Made by a program: the position numbers and the translations under genes
Shown: positions 8,431 through 16,733 of the stretch, piece by piece
Layout of the letters: every line of letters begins with the position of its first letter
How positions within the stretch are numbered: position 1 is the stretch's first letter
The notes under the pieces: model-generated
Databases searched by the model: none
What the model was told of the DNA's origin: nothing
Seen by the model: only the letters and a program-made list of their open reading frames with translations
NCBI GenBank assembly: GCA_028280855.1
Contig: JANQLA010000557.1
Location: forward strand, 1-34,629
DNA: 34,629 nt
Reading direction: 5' to 3'
Origin: Melioribacteraceae bacterium
Lineage (GTDB): Bacteria; Bacteroidota; Ignavibacteria; Ignavibacteriales; Melioribacteraceae

Positions 8431-8446
8431 TGGCTAATATTAGCCA
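8431..8446. repeat. 16-base perfect palindrome
   Basis: TGGCTAATATTAGCCA is an exact palindrome lying one base beyond the stop of the TPR membrane-protein gene and upstream of wecB. It could be a binding site for a symmetric regulator or part of a weak hairpin. No T-tract follows it on the minus strand, so it is not a standard intrinsic terminator. Confidence 0.4.
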
Positions 8447-8447
8447 A

Positions 8448-10313
8448 CTATTTATAATAATCGATCAGCTCGATAAGGGTATTTGTTTCGGTTTTAACTT
8501 TGGTCGAAACATTTTTACGCAGACTTTTTTCGTCCTGTTCTTTTTTCGCATGTAACTCTTTTATCTGAGCTTCGTAAGAAGCTATTTTGTTAGCGGTTCT
8601 CTCTTCCAATGCTTTTGAAGCGGATTCAGAGTCTTCTTTTATACGACGCAGACCTTTTGTTTTTTCATCTTTTAGTCTGCTTAGCTCTTTAATATATTTT
8701 TGTTTTAATTTGGCCTTTTCCAGGCTGGTTGTAGCAGACATCATAAGCGAAATGAATAGACCTATCACAAAAGTTAGCGCTCCCCATTTTGATCCGCTTA
8801 ATACTACGTAAGCGACAACATTGCTCACACCTAAAGAATCCTGTCCGTATCCGTTTGAATATTCGGCAAATCCGCCGAGTACCAGGACAAGTAGTGCAAG
8901 CATAAGGCTATACATCATTGAATTTTTAAAAGAGTTTGCCGGATTAAGTTCATCGGAAAACTCAAGATTTTTAACACGGTTGTCCGCCACTTCAATCTTG
9001 TCATCCATTGTGTACTCGAAATTTTTTAGTGCGGCATCGCGTTTTTCATCCAATCTTTTCTTGCTTATCTCCAGATCTTTTTTTATCCGGTTCTGAAGTT
9101 CTTTATCTTCCTGTATTTTTACGTTATATATATCCAGTTGCTTACTAATATTCTCCTTAAAATCGTTTTCAATTTTTTGAAGTATGGTTCTTACCGAGCT
9201 AACAAACTTTTGTTCGATAGCAGAAATTGATTCAAGGATAAAAATATTATCAGTATTCTGGAATTTTTTAATATACGACTCCGTAAAATCGATATTAGAC
9301 TTTACTAATTTTCCGTTTTCTTTGTACCATTTTATATCCTTAAGCGTTATTACATTTTCTTTGATCTTGTCAAATCGAACCTGGCCTGCACTAATTAAGT
9401 CGTTTATCCTGGTTTCGAAAATCGGCAGAAGTTCGTATGATACACTATCGTTAAAAAAATAACTGCAAATTGAATCTTCCAGGTAATATTCGAGTAGTAC
9501 ATTTAAGTTTTTCCTCAAACATTCACTAATGCGGTCTATATCATAATAATATACTTCCCTGGAATATTCCAGTGCATTAGTCAAATCTCCTAAATGCACG
9601 GAGGTTAGCGCCAAGTGAAACTTTGCCACAATACCGTTTTCTTTTAACTGGAGCGCTTCTTCGAAGTACAATTTTGCCTTGGCGTATTCATTCTGCTTAA
9701 GGCATGTAAAACCTTTGAAAATTTTTATAATATACCTGATTTCAAAAGAACCCTGGTCTTCGAGTTCTTTTGTATGAAGCACTTCTTCGGCTTCTTCGAA
9801 ATGTAGTATAGATGACGACGGATTATATAGATTATCTTCAAAAGTAAGTATTGTCGCCTGCATTAAAAGATTTAGTGCGTTTTGCCTTGAATCCCTTATT
9901 TGTTTTATAACCGATAGCGCAAAATACTTAGAGTCATTGTTGTTTCTCGAATAAACCCATTTATTATAAAAATCAAAAATCAGTTTCTGTGGATTTGCAC
10001 TAGTCAATCTTTTTAGATTAATATTGTAAGTTTTTTCAAGGTATAAGCGAACAGGATTCGAATATGTCCAGTACCACGGGGCCTCCTTGTAATAAACAAA
10101 ATGTTCATTAAGGGTATCCGGCAGAGGTGAGTTAAGTAGTAATGACTTATCATTAATTTTAGTGTAAATATCGTGTTTAATTTTACGGGTGTATTTTACA
10201 TACTTCCTGTAAAACTCCTTCAGCTGGGCGAGCTTGGTTTCATTTACATGATCGAGGTTATGTTCTGCTGCCGAAATTATTGCTTCGTTGTTATACATCC
10301 TTGTCCCATTCAT
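8448..10313 (-). CDS. Unrecognised membrane protein with TPR-like repeats, coiled coils and a TM hairpin
   Basis: I do not recognise the family. The start chosen is the ATG at 10311-10313, preceded by GGAG four bases upstream (621 residues); a TTG 12 codons earlier lacks a comparable site. The N-terminal half is helical with TPR-like repeats (for example NEYAKAKLYFEEALQLKENG, then HLALTSVHLGDLTNALEYSR). A long charged coiled coil follows at about residues 370-455. Two hydrophobic segments lie near 468-486 and 497-525, and a second coiled coil runs to the C-terminus. There is no signal peptide, so both coiled coils and the TPR part probably face the cytoplasm. It is divergent from the BlaI/M56 pair, with 157 bases between the starts, and may be their target. 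Confidence 0.7.
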   Translation of the reverse strand: MNGTRMYNNEAIISAAEHNLDHVNETKLAQLKEFYRKYVKYTRKIKHDIYTKINDKSLLLNSPLPDTLNEHFVYYKEAPWYWTYSNPVRLYLEKTYNINLKRLTSANPQKLIFDFYNKWVYSRNNNDSKYFALSVIKQIRDSRQNALNLLMQATILTFEDNLYNPSSSILHFEEAEEVLHTKELEDQGSFEIRYIIKIFKGFTCLKQNEYAKAKLYFEEALQLKENGIVAKFHLALTSVHLGDLTNALEYSREVYYYDIDRISECLRKNLNVLLEYYLEDSICSYFFNDSVSYELLPIFETRINDLISAGQVRFDKIKENVITLKDIKWYKENGKLVKSNIDFTESYIKKFQNTDNIFILESISAIEQKFVSSVRTILQKIENDFKENISKQLDIYNVKIQEDKELQNRIKKDLEISKKRLDEKRDAALKNFEYTMDDKIEVADNRVKNLEFSDELNPANSFKNSMMYSLMLALLVLVLGGFAEYSNGYGQDSLGVSNVVAYVVLSGSKWGALTFVIGLFISLMMSATTSLEKAKLKQKYIKELSRLKDEKTKGLRRIKEDSESASKALEERTANKIASYEAQIKELHAKKEQDEKSLRKNVSTKVKTETNTLIELIDYYK

Positions 10314-10428
10314 CTTTCTCCAAGAAAGAGGTGCTAATATGCAATCCAATTATCGAAATTATTGCCGGTAACTTTAGACAATTCCTAATAATTAATTTGT
10401 GTAGCTTTTTGAGTATTATTTAATACCA

Positions 10429-10444
10429 TACGAAACCATTCGTA
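10429..10444. promoter_or_regulatory. Dyad TACGAA-N4-TTCGTA, candidate BlaI-type operator
   Basis: A perfect 6-base inverted repeat with a 4-base spacer sits 27 bases upstream of the BlaI-like gene, between divergent genes. BlaI/MecI dimers bind short dyads in such positions and usually repress their own operon. This sequence differs from the classic staphylococcal site. The assignment rests on position and symmetry only. Confidence 0.45.
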
Positions 10445-10470
10445 ACATAAATTCGTCATAATTCTAAACT

Positions 10471-10869
10471 ATGGAGAAAGGCTTGGATAATAAGTTAAAA
10501 CCCACTGAATCCGAACTTAAAATTCTAAAGATACTTTGGGAGAAAGGCGAATCGACTGTGCGCGAGGTGCACAATACTATTTCACAACATAAAACCTCGG
10601 GCTATACCACAACTTTAAAATTGATGCAGATAATGCTGGAAAAAGGATTAGTTGGCAGGAATAAGAAGACTAAAAGCCATGTTTATTTTCCAATTCTAAA
10701 GGAAAAAGAAACGCAGAAATACCTAATAAATAAATTGGTCAACTCGGCATTCAGCGGCTCCACTTCAAAATTGGTTTTACAAGCGCTTGGAAACACCAAA
10801 ACCTCGGCAAAAGAAATAGAGGAAATACGCGAGTTTCTCGACAGTTTAGAGAATACAAATGATTACTGA
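10471..10869 (+). CDS. BlaI/MecI/CopY family transcriptional repressor
   Basis: The 132-residue protein is a winged-helix repressor. It contains ESELKILKILWEKGESTVREV (about residues 11-31) and a recognition region TSGYTTTLKLMQIMLEKGLV, both typical of BlaI/MecI/CopY. Such proteins bind DNA as dimers and are inactivated by a partner M56 membrane protease. The gene overlaps the M56 protease gene by 11 bases, the standard regulator-sensor arrangement. No beta-lactamase or penicillin-binding protein is nearby, so the regulated stress is not known. A dyad just upstream is a candidate autoregulatory site. Family assignment is strong; target genes are not known. Confidence 0.9.
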   Translation: MEKGLDNKLKPTESELKILKILWEKGESTVREVHNTISQHKTSGYTTTLKLMQIMLEKGLVGRNKKTKSHVYFPILKEKETQKYLINKLVNSAFSGSTSKLVLQALGNTKTSAKEIEEIREFLDSLENTNDY

Positions 10870-12316
10870 AATTTTGGGAATAATACCCGAGGATCTTTCT
10901 AAAGCTTTAGTGGTTTCGCTGCTAAGTTCTCTTTGCTACGGGTTGATAATCTATACTGCGCTTAAGTTTATTTTACGCTTTGTTCATGAAACTAATTCAA
11001 TATTGAGGTATTGGCTAAGCTATATTTCATTCTTAGGTATACTTGTAATTACAGCCTACTCTTTTATAACTGTGCTTAACAGCTCCGGAACCGGTGAAGC
11101 TTATCTACTAAACGGCTACCTGTATGTAAATTTGGGTGACGAGCAAAATGTTTACAATGCATTTTTTTCGAACATTGCGGCATATACTAACTCGGCCTTT
11201 GAAACGTTGTTTGAGTACAGTTCGCATGTTAGTTTGGCATGGTTTGTTGGCTTAGTTGTTTCGATAGCAAAGTATGTGATATCTATTAATGGACTGCGTG
11301 TATTAAAATTAAATAGTGACTGCAACGGAAATAAATTGCTCAACCAAATCGTAAGCGCTTTATCAGGTAAACTTAACCTCGTTAAAACTCCTTCAGTCTT
11401 TGTATCATCTAAAATTTGTTCACCTATAGTTAACGGGGTAATTAAGCCGGCGGTTATTATCCCGCTTGCATTGTTAACAGGCTTATCGCGCGGACAGTTG
11501 GAAATAATTGTTCTGCACGAACTTGCGCATCTTAAAAGGCTCGACCCGGTTTTCAAATTGTTACAGTCGCTGGGCGAAACCCTGCTGTTCTTTAACCCTT
11601 TCATAAGGTTAATAGCTAAAGAGATTGATATCGAACGAGAAAAATGCTGCGACGATATCGTTGTTGAAGAAACCGGGAACAAAATTTTATACGCGAACAC
11701 CCTTCTTAAGGTTGCCGAATATTCACATATGAAAGAAAATTCGGCTTTGGCACTGACGGGAAATAAAAATCAATTGCTCACTAGAATCAAAAGAATCGTA
11801 CTTTCATCAAGTTTTCCCGGACGAATAAATAATAGATATGTAACAAAAATTTATACATCGGCAATGTTAAGTTTTGTAATCTCTGCCGGCATTCTGTTTT
11901 CCGGTAACTTGTTTAATGATAACGGAATAAGCAAGACAAACCTGCACAAAGCAGCGATCTTAAGTGATCTCAATTCATTAGACGAAGCATTCGAATTATT
12001 AAACCCCGGTGCATCAGTTAATGGATTGAATGTAGCAGCTCTTTCATCAAACGAATCTTCTGCGAAAAACAAACGAGTTTTTGAGCAGAACGGAAACAGG
12101 CTGGCTAACTTGTTCGCTGATTTGGATGTAATGAATGAATCGTTTATAAATCCTTATACCAACATTGACTCAAGGTACCATGAGGCTTTTCATGGTATAG
12201 ATGAAGATTTATTACAATTAGATATGAGTGAATTCGAAATGAGAATGAAAAAATTCAATAAAAAGATTGAAAAACTTGAGGCCCGTTTAGAGGAATTTGA
12301 TAAGTTATTTAATTAA
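10859..12316 (+). CDS. M56 family (BlaR1/MecR1-like) membrane metalloprotease
   Basis: The 485-residue protein has hydrophobic segments near residues 15-40, 50-72 and 122-142, and another near 330-350 after the protease domain. The zinc site is HELAH at 220-224, with EREKCCDD at 258-266 supplying the downstream acidic ligand. This matches the M56 peptidases that cleave BlaI-type repressors. Unlike BlaR1 it has no penicillin-binding sensor domain; instead about 130 residues after the last membrane segment end in a charged coiled coil (roughly 440-485). The signal sensed is therefore not beta-lactam by this route. It overlaps the repressor gene by 11 bases and is followed 77 bases later by a C39-like gene. 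Confidence 0.88.
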   Translation: MITEILGIIPEDLSKALVVSLLSSLCYGLIIYTALKFILRFVHETNSILRYWLSYISFLGILVITAYSFITVLNSSGTGEAYLLNGYLYVNLGDEQNVYNAFFSNIAAYTNSAFETLFEYSSHVSLAWFVGLVVSIAKYVISINGLRVLKLNSDCNGNKLLNQIVSALSGKLNLVKTPSVFVSSKICSPIVNGVIKPAVIIPLALLTGLSRGQLEIIVLHELAHLKRLDPVFKLLQSLGETLLFFNPFIRLIAKEIDIEREKCCDDIVVEETGNKILYANTLLKVAEYSHMKENSALALTGNKNQLLTRIKRIVLSSSFPGRINNRYVTKIYTSAMLSFVISAGILFSGNLFNDNGISKTNLHKAAILSDLNSLDEAFELLNPGASVNGLNVAALSSNESSAKNKRVFEQNGNRLANLFADLDVMNESFINPYTNIDSRYHEAFHGIDEDLLQLDMSEFEMRMKKFNKKIEKLEARLEEFDKLFN

Positions 12317-12393
12317 AATCCGGTTTCGCTTAAGCTCCATCTAAATTCAAAGATTATTACATTCCCATCTTAAAAAATGATTACTTCGCTCAA

Positions 12394-12894
12394 TTGATTA
12401 AGCAAATACTTGATTTCACATACAATAGAATTCGGATTCTCGAAGAATCATTGCGGAAAAATCCTAAATTGCTCAGTAGCATACAGCGATCAATCCAGGT
12501 AGATAATTATTCCTGCGCAGTACAATCTGTGTACGTAGTTTTATCCTACTACCGAATTGATTTAACACACGAACAAATTGAATCCTCGCTTGGAACAAGC
12601 AAAGAAGACGGAACCGATACGCAACCAATAATTAACTTCCTCTGCGCAAATAATCTAAAAGTGGTAATTAATGATCGCGCATCTATCGAAGATATTGAGC
12701 AATCTATTGAACAGGGGCAGCCAATGTTAATTACTATTGACAATTGGGAACATTGGGTAATTGTGTACGGCTATTCACAAAACAGAATATTTCTTATGGA
12801 TTCAAACAAGAAAAGATTCTTGAATTCAATGAGCCGAAGCGAATTTGAACAACGCTGGGATGATAATTGGTTAGCCGTTATAAAAAACTCATAA
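12394..12894 (+). CDS. C39-like papain-fold protein
   Basis: The 166-residue protein has the C39/BtrH-like pattern: Cys41 in NYSCAVQSVYVVLSYY, His120 in WEHWVIVYGY and Asp136 in FLMDSNKK, spaced as a cysteine-peptidase triad. There is no signal peptide or transporter domain, so it is a free-standing cytoplasmic protein; its substrate is unknown. The earliest usable start is a TTG at 12394 without a good ribosome binding site. A nearby ATG at 12377 is in another frame and stops after six codons, so the start is uncertain. It follows the M56 protease by 77 bases on the same strand and may be co-transcribed. Confidence 0.65.
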   Translation: MIKQILDFTYNRIRILEESLRKNPKLLSSIQRSIQVDNYSCAVQSVYVVLSYYRIDLTHEQIESSLGTSKEDGTDTQPIINFLCANNLKVVINDRASIEDIEQSIEQGQPMLITIDNWEHWVIVYGYSQNRIFLMDSNKKRFLNSMSRSEFEQRWDDNWLAVIKNS

Positions 12895-13086
12895 CTCATA
12901 AAGTTAATTTTTATCTTCATCTTGTAAAACGCTTGCTTAACTTCTTTGACTCATTAACAACCATTTCTAATTTTGATACATCTGAACAAATCGTAAACCC
13001 CCAAACCAGACTATATATCACTATTTTATCCTGGCACATTGATTGGGTAATCGCTCAAAATAATTCTGAATGAAAGGTTTACCAAA

Positions 13087-13467
13087 ATGGGTCTTAACAT
13101 AATAATATACCAGGCGCTCCTTTACGTATCTATAATTTTTATTCTAGCTTTAATTGTATCTTTTATCACACACAAATTAAGGAAGCCGCCTTCCGGTTTT
13201 GAAAACTATCTTAGGATTCCGAGGAATCATATGAAATCCATCCAAAAAGAAGTTTTTATTAACGACAAAGAACATAATCATAAAATACAATACGACCCCG
13301 CTCCTCAATATAATGATAGGCAAAATTCGGTTTACAGAATTAACAGCATTCAGCGACCGGATGAAATTGAACAATCACCATCAGCAAATCAACGAGCTTC
13401 AGTTTCAAACTATTACCATTCAGTTGCACCTCATCAAGCAGTTAGAAATGCCGTACACTTCAGGTAA
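13087..13467 (+). CDS. Small hypothetical single-pass membrane protein
   Basis: The 126-residue protein starts with one hydrophobic segment (about residues 4-28), followed by basic residues (HKLRKPP) and a polar, probably disordered tail rich in Gln, Asn and His. The ATG has an AAAGG ribosome binding site about 9 bases upstream. No family is recognised. The basic residues after the helix suggest the tail is cytoplasmic. It stands alone between the C39-like gene and the DUF1579 gene. Confidence 0.5.
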   Translation: MGLNIIIYQALLYVSIIFILALIVSFITHKLRKPPSGFENYLRIPRNHMKSIQKEVFINDKEHNHKIQYDPAPQYNDRQNSVYRINSIQRPDEIEQSPSANQRASVSNYYHSVAPHQAVRNAVHFR

Positions 13468-13584
13468 GGCGTTATAGAAATTGAATTGCGTGGTTTTTCT
13501 TCTTGATTTGATCAAAATTCTGCTGTAATTTTCTCCCTGTTTGCGAGGGGGTAAATTTATATTTCAAATCAAACAGGAGGATCA

Positions 13585-14160
13585 ATGAAAAAATTTCTTG
13601 TAACATTCCTTTTAATAAGCGTTTGCTCTCTATATGCCCAAGAGGATAAGGCGCAAATGGACGAAAACATGAAGGCCTGGACTGAATATATGACACCAGG
13701 TGAGATGCACAAGATGCTTGCCGAAAATTCAGGGGAGTGGAAAACCAGCACCAAGGCATGGATGGCGCCTGATACCGAGCCAATGCTGTCCGAAGGAAGC
13801 GTAAAGGCAGAAATGCTGATGGGCGGCAGATACCTGAAGATGGAACATTCAGGTACATCTATGGGAATGCCTTTTAACGGTATTTCAATCGAAGGATACG
13901 ATAATGTTAAAAAGAAATTTGTAAATATCTGGATTGATGATATGGGGACCGGCATTGCAAGGTCGGAAGGAACTTACGATGCTGATAATAAAACTATAAC
14001 CTATAATGGCGTTATGTCGGACCCAATGTCAAAAGGCGATATCAAGTTTAAATCCGTTTTGGAAATTGTAGATAAAGATAAATCAATTTTTACTATGTAC
14101 ATGAATTATGAAGGTAAAGAAATGAAGTGGATGGAAATGACATACACAAGGGTAAAATAG
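13585..14160 (+). CDS. Secreted DUF1579 family protein
   Basis: The 191-residue protein has a signal peptide (MKKFLVTFLLISVCSLYAQ). The mature part matches the DUF1579 pattern: MHKMLAENSGEWKTSTKAWM, then LMGGRYLKMEHSG and GYDNVKKKFVNIWIDDMGTG. It is predicted to be periplasmic with a lipocalin-like beta fold, and its function is unknown. The start is secure: AGGAGG lies at 13575-13580, four bases before the ATG. A strong intrinsic terminator follows immediately, so it is the last gene of its transcript or monocistronic. Confidence 0.85.
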   Translation: MKKFLVTFLLISVCSLYAQEDKAQMDENMKAWTEYMTPGEMHKMLAENSGEWKTSTKAWMAPDTEPMLSEGSVKAEMLMGGRYLKMEHSGTSMGMPFNGISIEGYDNVKKKFVNIWIDDMGTGIARSEGTYDADNKTITYNGVMSDPMSKGDIKFKSVLEIVDKDKSIFTMYMNYEGKEMKWMEMTYTRVK

Positions 14161-14167
14161 TGAGACT

Positions 14168-14198
14168 GAGGGTTGCCTTTTAAAGACAACCCTCTTTT
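14168..14198 (+). terminator. Intrinsic terminator after the DUF1579 gene
   Basis: An 8-base perfect stem (GAGGGTTG with CAACCCTC) encloses an 11-base loop and is followed by TTTT. It begins 8 bases after the DUF1579 stop and separates it from the convergent lipoprotein gene. Confidence 0.85.
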
Positions 14199-14201
14199 AA
14201 T

Positions 14202-16385
14202 TTATCTTTGATAAAAGGTTAATCCAATGTAAGAATCTTCATCAAACTTTAAATCCATATATTCGATAAATAAATTCGGGTATTCGTCTTCGCGATCCAT
14301 AAAACTGGTTATAACATGCCCTATATCAGCCCCTCGTAAGCTGAACTTCAAATAGTCGTACTTTTCAGTAAAAGGTAACTCGGAGATGTGAATTTGCTGC
14401 TTGAATTCAACGAACTCATTATTCTTTGGTTTGAAATTCAAATCAAGTTTGATGTTAGTCGCTTTCAGATTAGCAATGTCAACTGAAGCCGAAGCAGATG
14501 CAGAAATTATTTCAGCATTCCATGATCCTTTCTGATCCATAAAATCAACGGAGAAAGTATTGTCACTGAACGAACCGCTGAAGTTATCAATACGAAGTAC
14601 CGAGTTTTGACTGTGCGGGTATTCGTATCGAACATCACTGTCCCCTGCTGTATTTTTCCTCGTAGCTCTGCAAACAATCGTAAGATGCATTTCGTTGTAA
14701 AGACTTAGATCGAATTGCGGCGCTTGAATTGAATAGCTGAGCGAAGCCGCGGTTGAGCCGGTATAAGGATGCGAGATTGTTCCCAGCGAATGAACAACAT
14801 ATATTCGAGCGCCCTCATCCTTTAATAAATTCAAGTTAGGCAAACTCACAATGCTTTTTGAATGACGTAGTAAGTCAAGCGACCTATTGGCAAATTTAAA
14901 TACTGAAATAGCTCCTTTAGTAACAGAGAATTTTATTGGAACGATATCATTAGTCTTGGTAAAATCTAGAGGGAAGTAGTATATCTTGGCTGAAAGTTCA
15001 TTAAGAGTGGCATTGAGAGTTTTATCAGTTTCGTCTAATGAAGTTATTTTTTCTTCCGTAGATCCTGCATTAGCTTTAAGCTGCATCAAGTTAATATCTT
15101 TTACGATCTCTCCTGCGCATAGCTCCTTAATAAAAGTATGCCAATGATTATTAAGATCACCGTCTGAAGCAAGACTTATAGCTGTTAGCGGGTGAGCAGA
15201 TTTATATATTTCATCGTATGCTTTTTTAACTACATCCTCACCTTCGGCTTTTACTAAATACTTAATAAACGGGAACATTCCATAGCCATAAGAAGCCGGG
15301 TTTCCATCAACTATTTCTTTGTATCCAGCAAAGGGCATGTTGTGAACGGCAGATTCATAAGAAGCGGATATATAGTCAGCATTCTTCGCAAATTTTGTTT
15401 CAATCCAAACTGCGCTGGCTTCATCAAGCCAAAGCTGTTTCGGCTTAAACTTATTTGAACCGGTGACCTGGTTACTTGCCCAATCAACTATCATATCAAC
15501 GCCCCTGTTGAATTGAGTAAACGGTTCGTACATTGATTGAGCAAAATGGAAAAACTCGTGTCCCGCAGTAACCTTACTGGTCAGCTCATCATTTAGCAGG
15601 GCGGACTTTATTTCAATAAAATCTCTATTGATACCGAACGGCGAAGCTGAGTATGCACCGTCAATACCCAAATTTTTTATAATCTTCACATTTATCGGCC
15701 ATGCAGTGCGTCTTGAATAATCGAATCCCATTGATTTTATAGACGTGTAAGCATCTTCGAGGTATTCGCCCAGGTTCGAAACAGCCAGCGGGGATGTTCC
15801 CTCTTTTGCTATTATGTAAAAATGTTCGTTAATGGATGTGTAACCGAAATATCCTTTGATACTTCCCCAAACAGTATAACTAAATTTTCCTCCTTCGTTG
15901 GTTTTTAACAATGATCCGTTATTGCTTACAGCCGGTATTGCAACATTTAGTTTTCCTTCGGAATAGTTTGCTTCCAGGAAATAAAAACTTTCTCGCACGG
16001 AGTTAACACTTGTACTGAAACATGGCGCGCTGATCATAATTAATGGCAAACCCTCAGGTACATCATCCACTGATAATGAAATGTTTATCGGCAGTGAATA
16101 GTCAACTGGTATTCCTTCGATTGTAAACCAGTTTGTTGAAGAGACATCGCTGTAGTCCGACTGCTTTTCAGCTTTTGTTATGCTTACGTCCGTTTCAAAT
16201 GAAAATGAACCACCCGGTATTGATATGCTTAGTTCATCAGTTTCTACTATACCGCCTTCAGTACCAACTGATTGGCTAATGAGCGCGTTGTTAGTTTCAT
16301 TTGGTTCGCTCGGTGAGTCCTCTTTACAACCAATAGTAAAAATCAAAACTACAATAATGCAGGAAATTAATCTGACCAATTTCAT
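14202..16385 (-). CDS. Lipoprotein with HExxH metallopeptidase-like domain
   Basis: The 727-residue protein begins with a lipoprotein signal ending in a lipobox (FTIGC, Cys20) and a KEDSPSEPNE tether. Residues about 35-105 resemble a ZU5-like beta domain (GTEGGIVETDELSISIPGG). A zinc-peptidase-like site HEFFH lies at 276-280, with DEASAVWIE at 321-329 offering a third ligand about 42-46 residues later, as in gluzincins. The C-terminal 250 residues are beta-rich with no recognised motif. It is predicted to be anchored on the cell envelope and to act outside the cytoplasm. Proteolytic activity is inference from the motif pair. It is convergent with the DUF1579 gene, and no operon partner is apparent. 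Confidence 0.7.
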   Translation of the reverse strand: MKLVRLISCIIVVLIFTIGCKEDSPSEPNETNNALISQSVGTEGGIVETDELSISIPGGSFSFETDVSITKAEKQSDYSDVSSTNWFTIEGIPVDYSLPINISLSVDDVPEGLPLIMISAPCFSTSVNSVRESFYFLEANYSEGKLNVAIPAVSNNGSLLKTNEGGKFSYTVWGSIKGYFGYTSINEHFYIIAKEGTSPLAVSNLGEYLEDAYTSIKSMGFDYSRRTAWPINVKIIKNLGIDGAYSASPFGINRDFIEIKSALLNDELTSKVTAGHEFFHFAQSMYEPFTQFNRGVDMIVDWASNQVTGSNKFKPKQLWLDEASAVWIETKFAKNADYISASYESAVHNMPFAGYKEIVDGNPASYGYGMFPFIKYLVKAEGEDVVKKAYDEIYKSAHPLTAISLASDGDLNNHWHTFIKELCAGEIVKDINLMQLKANAGSTEEKITSLDETDKTLNATLNELSAKIYYFPLDFTKTNDIVPIKFSVTKGAISVFKFANRSLDLLRHSKSIVSLPNLNLLKDEGARIYVVHSLGTISHPYTGSTAASLSYSIQAPQFDLSLYNEMHLTIVCRATRKNTAGDSDVRYEYPHSQNSVLRIDNFSGSFSDNTFSVDFMDQKGSWNAEIISASASASVDIANLKATNIKLDLNFKPKNNEFVEFKQQIHISELPFTEKYDYLKFSLRGADIGHVITSFMDREDEYPNLFIEYMDLKFDEDSYIGLTFYQR

Positions 16386-16580
16386 TACTTTCCCTCCGTA
16401 TGATTGTATTTTAATTGGGGCAAATTATAAGATATTTATGTCCTTATTTAAGTTACGAGAACACATCAACTAATGCAACAGGAAGACCTCAAACCCACCG
16501 ATCCCCATTACATTGTAGGATTGAAAAAACTGCGATGGACGCTATGAATTCACGAGCTTCACAATGCAAAATTATTACAG

Positions 16581-16626
16581 GATTTTTTTGTGCCCTTTGT
16601 GAAACCTTTGTGTTCATTGTGGTAAA
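16581..16626. repeat. GTG-periodic intergenic element
   Basis: Four blocks ending in TTTGTG or ATTGTG follow each other at 9, 11 and 9 bases, with the final block leading into GGTAAA. The pattern is not coding and not a simple tandem repeat. Similar CTTTGTG-type strings are scattered in many environmental bacterial genomes (recollection, not verified here). Confidence 0.4.
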
Positions 16627-16699
16627 TGAAAAAGTAGTAATCATGTAGCTATATCATTTACTGACAAAATACTTTAAAGATCAGAGCTGAATATTAACA

Positions 16700-16722
16700 A
16701 AAATTCTTCGAGCCTTAGAGGC
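16700..16722 (-). terminator. Probable terminator of the alpha/beta hydrolase gene
   Basis: On the minus strand AGCCT-CTA-AGGCT forms a short hairpin 13 bases past the hydrolase stop and is followed by CGAAGAATTTTTG. The stem is short, so confidence is moderate. Confidence 0.5.
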
Positions 16723-16733
16723 TTCGCGGCTAA

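Larger units (their letters stand above)
16386..16733. other. Intergenic region without a convincing gene
   Basis: This 348-base stretch separates two minus-strand genes. It holds the GTG-periodic element at 16581-16626 and a probable terminator of the downstream hydrolase at 16700-16722. A 77-codon plus-strand reading frame here has low-complexity origin and no ribosome binding site and is not called as a gene. The promoter of the lipoprotein gene should lie near 16390-16450, but no clear motif is visible. Confidence 0.6.

Noticed and set aside
10311..10349. Upstream TTG start for the TPR membrane protein
   Set aside because: The ATG 12 codons later has a well-placed GGAG site; the TTG has none.
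12867..13073. 68-codon plus-strand frame after the C39-like gene
   Set aside because: Starts with TTG inside the C39-like gene, lacks a ribosome binding site and has no recognisable protein features.
13472..13955. Minus-strand frames opposite the DUF1579 gene
   Set aside because: Antisense to a gene with a signal peptide, strong ribosome binding site and terminator.
16415..16648. 77-codon plus-strand frame in the gap before the hydrolase
   Set aside because: It runs through the GTG-periodic element and has no ribosome binding site; composition looks non-coding.
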